NCBI RefSeq assembly: GCF_036227605.1
Contig: NZ_CP109487.1
Span: forward strand, 5,172,501 to 5,180,000
Reading direction: 5' to 3'
Source: Streptomyces sp. NBC_01439
Lineage (GTDB): Bacteria; Actinomycetota; Actinomycetes; Streptomycetales; Streptomycetaceae
DNA: 7,500 nucleotides
The notes under the pieces were generated by a model that was not told the DNA's origin, did not search any database, and was given only the letters and a program-made list of their open reading frames with translations. Of the stretch, positions 1 through 6,677 are shown piece by piece. A program made the position numbers and the translations under genes. How positions within the stretch are numbered: the stretch's first letter is position 1; the number at the start of each line of letters is the position of its first letter.

Positions 1-54
1 GCCGGCCCCAGTGAACTTGTTCTCTTCGGAGTGCAGGGTGATGGGTGGCTGGTC

Positions 55-68
55 GTTGTTTGAGAACT
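55..68 (+). promoter_or_regulatory. boxA-like rRNA antitermination motif
   Basis: The motif GTTGTTTGAGAACT resembles the boxA element found in leaders and spacers of actinobacterial rrn operons, where the Nus factor complex loads onto the transcript to prevent Rho-dependent termination. It sits immediately before the 23S processing stem, the usual place in the spacer. The match is from memory of mycobacterial and streptomycete rrn leaders. Function is inferred. Confidence 0.55.
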
Positions 69-86
69 ACACAGTGGACGCGAGCA
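69..86 (+). other. 5' arm of the pre-23S rRNA processing stem
   Basis: ACACAGTGGACGCGAGCA is the exact reverse complement of positions 3218-3235 beyond the 3' end of the 23S rRNA. The two arms would form an 18-bp perfect helix with the whole 23S rRNA looped out. This is the classical arrangement cut by RNase III to release pre-23S rRNA. Confidence 0.93.
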
Positions 87-90
87 TCTG

Positions 91-3213
<3,123 letters not shown>

Positions 3214-3290
3214 CAGTTGCTCGCGTCCACTGTGTTAGTTCTGAAATAACGAACAGCTGTGATGATAGCCAGCGTTCTAAATTTCATAGT
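3214..3290 (+). other. 23S-5S internal transcribed spacer
   Basis: This 77-base spacer separates the 23S and 5S genes. It holds the downstream arm of the 23S processing stem, then an AT-richer stretch that includes a small hairpin (GTTC at 3237-3240 against GAAC at 3250-3253) and the leader just before 5S. No tRNA is present. Confidence 0.85.
3218..3235 (+). other. 3' arm of the pre-23S rRNA processing stem
   Basis: TGCTCGCGTCCACTGTGT pairs over all 18 bases with positions 69-86 upstream of the 23S rRNA. Pairing stops on both sides of this segment, so the helix boundaries are sharp. The probable role is RNase III processing of pre-23S rRNA. Confidence 0.93.
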
Positions 3291-3409
3291 GTTTCGGTGG
3301 TCATAGCGTTAGGGAAACGCCCGGTTACATTCCGAACCCGGAAGCTAAGCCTTTCAGCGCCGATGGTACTGCAGGGGGGACCCTGTGGGAGAGTAGGACG
3401 CCGCCGAAC
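3291..3409 (+). rRNA. 5S ribosomal RNA
   Basis: The segment begins GTTTCGGTGGTCATAGCG and ends GGACGCCGCCGAAC, with the conserved central CCCGGTTACATTCCGAACCC region. Its length of 119 bases and its sequence are those of a Streptomyces 5S rRNA. The 5' TTCGGTGG and 3' CCGCCGAA segments form helix I, with one G-U pair. It is the last gene of the rrn operon, 77 bases after 23S and 11 bases before the terminator. The ends may be off by one to three bases. Confidence 0.98.
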
Positions 3410-3420
3410 AATTATTGCGG

Positions 3421-3462
3421 AAGCCCCGCACCAGCCCTTTATGGGTTCGGTGCGGGGCTTTT
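3421..3462 (+). terminator. Intrinsic terminator of the rrn operon
   Basis: AAGCCCCGCACC pairs with GGTGCGGGGCTT. The pairing continues inward through AGCCC and GGGTT (one G-T pair) to a TTTAT loop, with a single unpaired C on the 3' side. The stem is followed by a short T-run (TTTT at 3459-3462). This strong GC-rich hairpin directly after 5S is a canonical factor-independent terminator. Confidence 0.95.
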
Positions 3463-3520
3463 CTGCGTTCACGGCAAGGCCAATGTGCGGTCACCAGCAA
3501 CCGATGTCAGACGTGCGCTG

Positions 3521-3533
3521 TAGCTTCCCCGCA
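3521..3533 (+). promoter_or_regulatory. Putative -10 element for leaderless transcript of the 194-aa gene
   Basis: TAGCTT (3521-3526) fits the TANNNT -10 consensus of the principal sigma factor and is followed by exactly six bases (CCCCGC) and then the ATG at 3533. If transcription starts at the A of the ATG, the mRNA is leaderless, which would explain the absence of a Shine-Dalgarno sequence. No good -35 hexamer is visible 17-18 bases upstream. Inferred from spacing only. Confidence 0.5.
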
Positions 3534-4117
3534 TGGGTGCATATCTGGTGAGCGTCGGCGCGGAGGAATGGTTCGGTGAAGAGGAAGACGAATGGGGCGA
3601 AGTCGCTTCAGCGCTCAACGCCGAACTGAGACAGCGAGGCCTGCCGCCCTACGAAAACGTACCCCCGGAGACGGAATTCGCAGCCGGCTCGGGCCAAGCC
3701 TTCGAGGAGAAGCTGAGCCTCTCCATGACCGGGTTCTTCGCCCTGTGCGAGACGCACCTGACACATGAGGAATCGGAGGTCCTCTGCGGCTGGACCGTGC
3801 TCGTGCCCATCCCGCTCGACGAGGAGATCTGGCTGCCCATCGACTTCGGTTACTACGAGTCGACCATGGTCGTCGGTGCTCCCCAGGTGCTACCGCTCGC
3901 GGAGAAGCTGGCGACGGCCATCGGACTGCCGGCGGAAACTCCGGCCACATGCGACAACCTCGACCTGAGCACCTGGTTCAGGAACCAGGCGAAGGAGCTG
4001 GTCTCTACTCGAACAGGGCTGTGGAGCAGGGACCTGGACGCAGCCTTCTACGTCGCACTGTTCTTGCGCGCTGCCCAGCACTCGATCCGGCGGGGCTGCC
4101 CCATCGTCTCCGCCTGA
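3533..4117 (+). CDS. Conserved actinobacterial protein of unknown function, 194 aa
   Basis: I do not know a function for this protein, but it resembles hypothetical proteins seen repeatedly in Streptomyces genomes. It is acidic at the N-terminus, with Glu/Asp and Trp rich in residues 10-22 (WFGEEEDEWG). It has a proline-rich turn around residues 37-46 and four cysteines in its first three quarters or so (about 72, 85 and 140, plus one near the C-terminus at 189). The strongly conserved-looking end is DLDAAFYVALFLRAAQHSIR, followed by a short RGCPIV tail. There is no signal peptide or membrane segment, so it is probably cytosolic. Codon use is normal for a high-GC actinomycete. The ATG has no Shine-Dalgarno sequence but follows a TAGCTT -10 box by six bases, so translation may be leaderless. 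It stands alone, 70 bases after the rrn terminator and upstream of dyad-symmetric sequences. Confidence 0.88.
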   Translation: MGAYLVSVGAEEWFGEEEDEWGEVASALNAELRQRGLPPYENVPPETEFAAGSGQAFEEKLSLSMTGFFALCETHLTHEESEVLCGWTVLVPIPLDEEIWLPIDFGYYESTMVVGAPQVLPLAEKLATAIGLPAETPATCDNLDLSTWFRNQAKELVSTRTGLWSRDLDAAFYVALFLRAAQHSIRRGCPIVSA

Positions 4118-4132
4118 GACCCGCCTTCGGCC

Positions 4133-4144
4133 CTGGACGTCCAG
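4133..4144. repeat. 12-bp perfect palindrome
   Basis: CTGGACGTCCAG is its own reverse complement and begins 15 bases after the stop codon of the preceding gene, three bases before a larger hairpin. It could be part of a bipartite terminator or a protein-binding site. Its position downstream of a gene favours the first. A 12-bp palindrome in GC-rich DNA can also occur by chance. Confidence 0.5.
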
Positions 4145-4147
4145 CCC

Positions 4148-4181
4148 CTCGGCTGCTGGTGCGGGCGCACCAGGAGCCGAG
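4148..4181 (+). terminator. GC-rich hairpin, likely terminator of the 194-aa gene
   Basis: CTCGGCT-G-CTGGTGC pairs with GCACCAG-G-AGCCGAG around a GGGC loop: 14 base pairs with a single G-G mismatch. There is no T-run after it. Streptomyces terminators often lack a U-tract, and the position 30 bases after the stop codon fits. The hairpin could equally mark the left edge of the degraded insertion sequence that follows. Confidence 0.6.
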
Positions 4182-4255
4182 CAAGGTCGCGTTGGCACCC
4201 GCTGACTCAAGGACACCGGCCGCTTTCTGATCGTGCGCCGGGCAGCGCCAGTTCG

Positions 4256-4863
4256 GTGCGCTACCGGCGCGCGATGATGCTGCTGGCCCCGGCCGGGGGG
4301 AACCGGGTCCCGGTGATCGCCCAGCTGGTGCAGGCCGACGAGGACACCTTCCGCGATGTGATCCACCGGTTCAACGAGATCGGCCTGGCCTGCCTGGACC
4401 CTCGGTGGGCGGGAGGTCGTCCCCGCCGGCTGAGTTCTGACGACGAGGACTTCGTCGTCCAGACGGCCACCACCCGCCCGACCAAGCTCGGCCAGCCCTT
4501 CACCCGCTGGTCGATCCGCAAACCCGCCGCCTACCTGAGGAAAGTCCACGGCCGCGGCATCCGGCCCACCGCAAGGTCGGGCTGGGCTCCCGTCGGCCAC
4601 CCCGAGCGGCATCCCGCGACCTACCACTGCACCCGTGGTGTCCGGTCCTTCCACGGCTGCTACTCGATCGGCGACGACAGGCCGTGGGGCGTCAACCGCC
4701 GCAAGAAGGGGACGGTCCAGACTCGGGCTCTGCACGCCTACCTCCGCTGGCGCAACATCAACGCCCGCCCCCCGACGTCCTAGCCGCCCAACGCCGCGAA
4801 CGTGTTCGCATCCGCAGCGAGACGGGCATCCGCTGGGGCGGGCCCCCTCTCCCAGCCGTCTGA
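4256..4863 (+). pseudogene. IS630-family transposase remnant, internally deleted and frameshifted
   Basis: The reading frame from a GTG at 4256 resembles IS630-type transposases. The first 100 codons hold a helix-turn-helix segment (YRRAMMLLA near 3-11, then VPVIAQL, VIHRFNEIGL and GRPRRLS). After residue 100 (KVHGR) the sequence jumps to a part that in the family lies just after the first catalytic Asp (GIRPTARSGW). After VNRRKKG at residue 152 it jumps again to the C-terminal QTRALHAYLRWRN segment. All three residues of the DDE triad should lie in the two missing blocks, so the enzyme cannot be active. A premature stop occurs at 4781-4783. Reading one base shifted from the C-run at 4769-4773 restores a family-like tail (DVLAAQRRERVRIRSETGIR) to a TGA at 4861-4863, consistent with a one-base deletion. 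An intact relative would have roughly 340-370 residues. The true 5' end may lie further upstream. Confidence 0.85.
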
Positions 4864-5187
4864 TCACTGAGAGGCCCGCACTGCAGCACCCGCCGACGTG
4901 ATGTCCAGGTCAATCAGGAGCTCCTCGCCCTCCCAACGACCACGCTGCGAGATCTCCAGCCCGATCAGCGCCAACTCCGCCGCTTTGTCCCTCAGCAGGT
5001 ACTGCTCATGGGTTTCGGGAGCCTGCCCACTCGATTCCTCCCTATCCCACGCGGCTACGGCCGCCTCGGCCACAGCCCTGGGCAGACGCACCGAGACCCG
5101 GTCAACCTGGATGTCAACCTGCCTCCCGATCGCTGCCAGCACCTTCGAGTCTTCCCCGTACCTGACGTACTGCTCGTGATCCACCAC
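4864..5187 (-). CDS. Small actinobacterial protein of unknown function, 107 aa
   Basis: I recognise the general look of a streptomycete hypothetical protein but no function. Residues 24-50 (DIQVDRVSVRLPRAVAEAAV and on to AAWDRE) read as a beta-strand followed by a helix rich in Ala. A second helix-rich part at 62-82 (QYLLRDKAAELALIGLEISQ) follows, and the end is acidic (WEGEELLIDLDI). The strand-then-helix order is reminiscent of a ribbon-helix-helix fold, but the loop between helices is long and I would not call it an antitoxin. There are no membrane segments or signal peptide. It starts at one of two consecutive GTG codons. The first GTG follows a TAGCCT hexamer by six bases, which suggests a leaderless mRNA. 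Its TGA stop directly abuts the TGA of the converging IS630 remnant, so the original 3' end may have been altered by that element. Confidence 0.7.
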   Translation of the reverse strand: MVDHEQYVRYGEDSKVLAAIGRQVDIQVDRVSVRLPRAVAEAAVAAWDREESSGQAPETHEQYLLRDKAAELALIGLEISQRGRWEGEELLIDLDITSAGAAVRASQ

Positions 5188-5199
5188 GAGACGAGGCTA
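5187..5199 (-). promoter_or_regulatory. Putative -10 element for leaderless transcript of the 107-aa gene
   Basis: On the minus strand TAGCCT (5199 down to 5194) is followed by six bases (CGTCTC) and then the GTG at 5187. This is the same geometry as at 3521 and 6596. No Shine-Dalgarno sequence precedes the GTG, and no convincing -35 hexamer is visible upstream. Confidence 0.45.
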
Positions 5200-5385
5200 C
5201 GCAGGAGCACACCATCCGTCGCCACGATTACCCGGCGAACGTATGCGGCCAGAGCACCAGCCAGACGGGTTCTGTGACCGCTACGGGCGCGCTGTCCAGC
5301 AGAAGCTCGCTGTTCCAGATGCCGGGGCCAGTGACCGTTGGATCGCACGGATCGCCTCCGTCTTCCGGTCTCCGGACCCCGTTAC
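5200..5385. other. Stretch without recognisable gene
   Basis: No frame here gives a protein I can support. Minus-strand frames are open over short distances. For example, WNSELLLDSAPVAVTEPVWL is encoded around 5258-5317, but it ends in a stop at 5228-5230 and has no start or ribosome-binding site of its own. This may be the remains of a gene disrupted by the flanking insertion sequences, or simply GC-rich chance reading frames. No repeats or hairpins stand out. Confidence 0.4.
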
Positions 5386-5540
5386 CAGGTGCCGCCAGGG
5401 CGAGCAGGTGCGGTACTTCCACGCGATGCCCTCAAGGGTGCCGCGGCGGCTGGCACACCGTCGCCGCGGACCGGATCGGCCGGCACCAGCAGCTCGATCC
5501 GGTCCCACATCGCAGCAGTGATCACTAAGCGGACAGACAC
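5386..5540 (-). pseudogene. IS5-family transposase N-terminal remnant, frameshifted
   Basis: Two overlapping minus-strand frames together give the N-terminus of an IS5-type transposase. From a GTG at 5540 the frame reads VITAAMWDRIELLVPADPVR, resembling the family start pattern (a Trp plus RI, then a PLLP-like segment). Near 5461-5466 the match moves to another frame, consistent with loss of one base. It continues as RRGTLEGIAWKYRTCSPWR, matching the typical GI-WK-RTG-PWRDLP block of this family, in which the Gly after RT is here Cys and the Asp after PWR is here His. Similarity stops after about 50 residues, around 5386. The catalytic DDE domain is absent, so only a fragment remains. Recognition is from memory of streptomycete IS5 elements and no terminal inverted repeat was found. 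Confidence 0.7.
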
Positions 5541-5577
5541 ACCCGATCGACTGACCACCCCGATCACCTGCGCAGCA

Positions 5578-5593
5578 GGCTGGCCGGCCAGCC
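5578..5593. terminator. 16-bp perfect palindrome 3' of the immunity-like gene
   Basis: GGCTGGCCGGCCAGCC is perfectly self-complementary and lies six bases past the stop codon of the minus-strand gene ending at 5599. A second small hairpin (CCTGC-TGC-GCAGG on the minus strand, 5567-5579) overlaps its edge by two bases. As RNA the palindrome folds into a 6-bp stem with a CCGG loop. A U-less terminator for the regulator/immunity-like operon is the likeliest role. Chance in GC-rich sequence or a binding site are alternatives. Confidence 0.45.
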
Positions 5594-5598
5594 GTAGG

Positions 5599-6117
5599 TC
5601 AGTGGCGGAGGGCGCTGTCGAGCTCGTAGTAGAGCGTGTCCAGCCGACTGCGACCAGGGCTGCGCGCCGGCATGCGGCGCAGCAGGGCGCGGACCTCCGG
5701 CGGGGCGTGCTCGATCGCCCAGCTGATCTCTTCGTCAGCGCCCGCCGCATCGCCCGCGGCGAGTTCACGGGCGAGTGCCTCGTAGACGGCGGGGCCCAGT
5801 AGGTGCTTCGACTGGTGCGGGGTGGCCAAGGGGTGGATGTACGGGGTCGCTGCCGCGTGGCACGCGGCGCGGGCGGCGGCCGTGGCTGCCGGGTCGTCGA
5901 CCTCGCGCGCCGCCGCGTGGGCCGCCCAGGCGAGCGAACGCAGCTTCGCAGTGCGCTTGCCCTCGCGTACGAAGGCTCGGATGCCTTCGATCGCCTCGCG
6001 CGGGCGGGTGTCGGCTGGAGCCTTCGCCTCGAACAGGGGAAGGGCCCGCTCGACGCAATCGGCGGCCCAGATGCCGAGTTGGCGGCGGTCTTCTTCGCTG
6101 ATAGCTATCTCGTCCAT
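5599..6117 (-). CDS. Imm5-like putative immunity protein, 172 aa
   Basis: The protein looks all-alpha and Ala-rich and resembles streptomycete proteins annotated as putative immunity proteins of the Imm5-like family, sometimes misnamed exonuclease SbcC. Visible features are an N-terminal helix with Trp17, Asp20 and Cys21 (LGIWAADCVER), a RPREAIEGIRAF segment at 39-49, a repeated Ala-helix region at 61-91 (SLAWAAHAAAREV, then AARAACHAAA), and the His-containing HPLATPHQSKHLLGPAVYEA block at 95-114, which is the family's most characteristic part. The C-terminus is RSRLDTLYYELDSALR. No signal peptide or membrane segment is present, so it is cytosolic. I chose the ATG at 6117 because the frame upstream of it (Arg/Pro/Gly rich) overlaps the preceding gene and reads as noncoding. 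It lies 35 bases after the regulator gene on the same strand, so the two are probably cotranscribed. No partner toxin is visible, and the immunity role is a family-level inference. Confidence 0.75.
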   Translation of the reverse strand: MDEIAISEEDRRQLGIWAADCVERALPLFEAKAPADTRPREAIEGIRAFVREGKRTAKLRSLAWAAHAAAREVDDPAATAAARAACHAAATPYIHPLATPHQSKHLLGPAVYEALARELAAGDAAGADEEISWAIEHAPPEVRALLRRMPARSPGRSRLDTLYYELDSALRH

Positions 6118-6152
6118 CCGCCCATCATGTGCGGGCTCGGCGTGCCGTGGAC

Positions 6153-6584
6153 CTACGGGGCTTCGTGGAGCCGGGCCAACAGGGCCACCAGGCGCTCCCT
6201 TTCGGCAGGGCTGAGCGGGGCGAGGAATTCGGCGTTGGCCGCTTCGGCCAGGGCTGCGCAACGGGTGAGTACGGCAGTCCCCTTGGGGGTGACGGTGACG
6301 GCGTTCTTGCGGCGGTCGTCGGGGTTCGGGGCGCGCCGTACGAGGCCCGCCTCCTGGAGGTGGTTGAGCATGCCGACCATGTCCTTGGGGTCGACGGCGA
6401 GCCGGCGGCCCAGGTCGGCCTGGGCGACGGGCCCGTACTCGGCGGTGGCGGCCAGCACCGCATGGTGCATGAGCTTCAAGCCCTCTGCGGCGATCGCCTC
6501 CGCGACGAGTCCGCGGCCGCGCGCCGCGACGCGGCCGACGAGCCAGGAGGGCAGGGACTGGATGTGCTGGAGGGCCGAGGTCAT
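6153..6584 (-). CDS. MarR-family transcriptional regulator, 143 aa
   Basis: This is a dimeric winged-helix repressor of the MarR type. Its length fits the family (about 140-160 aa). The DNA-binding part runs from about residue 52 to 100: VAQADLGRRLAVDPKDMVGM covers helix 2 and the recognition helix, and HLQEAGLVRRAPNPDDRRKN leads into the wing, with the signature D-x-R segment (DDRRK, 89-93) and VTVTPKG strands. The N-terminal helices (1-50) and the C-terminal helix (104-140) would form the dimer and ligand pocket. There is a single Cys (109), so oxidation sensing through disulfides could only be intermolecular. The ATG lies six bases after a TAGGGT -10 box, suggesting a leaderless mRNA. It is divergent from an oxidoreductase gene across two dyad operators and precedes the immunity-like gene. 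The likely role is to repress both transcripts and release them on ligand binding. The ligand is unknown. Confidence 0.93.
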   Translation of the reverse strand: MTSALQHIQSLPSWLVGRVAARGRGLVAEAIAAEGLKLMHHAVLAATAEYGPVAQADLGRRLAVDPKDMVGMLNHLQEAGLVRRAPNPDDRRKNAVTVTPKGTAVLTRCAALAEAANAEFLAPLSPAERERLVALLARLHEAP

Positions 6585-6619
6585 GGGCCCACCCTAGCGA
6601 AAGTCGTTGGACATCCCCA
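6584..6619 (-). promoter_or_regulatory. Putative MarR operon promoter (leaderless)
   Basis: On the minus strand TAGGGT (6596 down to 6591) fits a TANNNT -10 element, with six bases (GGGCCC) before the ATG at 6584, so +1 is expected at the A of the start codon. A weak -35 candidate TGGGGA (6619 down to 6614) is 17 bases upstream and lies inside the first operator copy, which would let the MarR protein block its own promoter. Confidence 0.55.
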
Positions 6620-6621
6620 CG
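6605..6621. promoter_or_regulatory. MarR operator site 1 (dyad)
   Basis: CGTTGG-ACATC-CCCACG is a 17-bp imperfect dyad: CGTTGG against the reverse complement CGTGGG, one mismatch. Size and form suit a MarR dimer. It covers the predicted -35 of the MarR promoter on one strand and the TGGACA -35 of the oxidoreductase promoter on the other. It also forms, with site 2, a larger inverted repeat. Confidence 0.7.
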
Positions 6622-6649
6622 ACTTTGACCTTATCGTTGGGATGTCCAA
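6607..6649. repeat. 16-bp inverted repeat spanning both operator sites
   Basis: Positions 6607-6622 (TTGGACATCCCCACGA) and 6634-6649 (TCGTTGGGATGTCCAA) are inverted copies differing at one base, separated by 11 bases. Read as direct copies, TCGTTGG recurs at 6604-6610 and 6634-6640, exactly 30 bp apart, close to three helical turns. The repeat is centred in the divergent intergenic region. Confidence 0.9.
6608..6637 (+). promoter_or_regulatory. Putative promoter of the oxidoreductase gene
   Basis: TGGACA (6608-6613) differs from TTGACA at one base. It is separated by 18 bases from TATCGT (6632-6637), a TANNNT -10 element. The start would be near 6644, giving a leader of about 34 bases that includes the Shine-Dalgarno sequence. 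The -35 lies in operator site 1 and the -10 overlaps site 2, a clear layout for repression. A rival -35, TTGACC at 6625-6630, exists but has no good -10 at the right distance. Confidence 0.6.
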
Positions 6650-6651
6650 TG
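6635..6651. promoter_or_regulatory. MarR operator site 2 (dyad)
   Basis: TTGG-GATGT-CCAA (6637-6649) is a perfect dyad inside the 17-bp segment CGTTGG-GATGT-CCAATG. It is the better palindrome of the two sites and overlaps the -10 region and start point of the predicted oxidoreductase promoter. It is 30 bp from site 1, so two dimers would sit on the same face of the DNA. Confidence 0.7.
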
Positions 6652-6666
6652 AAAATGATCGGGGTC

Positions 6667-6674
6667 GGGGAGGT
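6667..6674 (+). promoter_or_regulatory. Shine-Dalgarno sequence fixing the GTG start at 6678
   Basis: GGGGAGGT ends three bases before the GTG at 6678. The purine core GGGGAGG matches the 16S anti-Shine-Dalgarno well, with five bases from the central GGAGG to the start codon, which selects this GTG over other possible starts. It contrasts with the three start codons in this window that have no such site. Confidence 0.85.
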
Positions 6675-6677
6675 CCT

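Larger units (their letters stand above)
1..90 (+). other. 3' part of the 16S-23S internal transcribed spacer
   Basis: This stretch precedes the 5' end of the 23S rRNA and has the character of a streptomycete 16S-23S spacer. It contains no tRNA gene, in keeping with Streptomyces rrn operons, whose spacers lack tRNAs. It ends with a boxA-like motif and the upstream arm of the 23S processing stem. The 16S gene lies outside the window. Confidence 0.85.

Noticed and set aside
3890..4867. Minus-strand open frame of 325 codons
   Set aside because: It is a shadow in GC-rich DNA lying opposite the 194-aa gene and the IS630 remnant. Its composition is Pro/Arg/Gly/Ala biased with no recognisable domain, while the plus strand shows real protein similarity.
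4864..5187. Calling the 107-aa protein a ribbon-helix-helix antitoxin of a toxin-antitoxin pair
   Set aside because: The strand-helix pattern is only suggestive, the spacing of the second helix is unusual, and no toxin-like gene is adjacent on the same strand.
6118..6261. N-terminal extension of the immunity-like protein to a start at 6261
   Set aside because: The extra 48 residues are Arg/Pro/Gly rich, overlap the end of the MarR gene in another frame and do not look like the family. The ATG at 6117 begins the recognisable protein.
5803..6597. Plus-strand open frame of 264 codons opposite the immunity-like and MarR genes
   Set aside because: It is an antisense shadow of two well-supported minus-strand genes, with low-complexity Arg/Ser/Ala composition.
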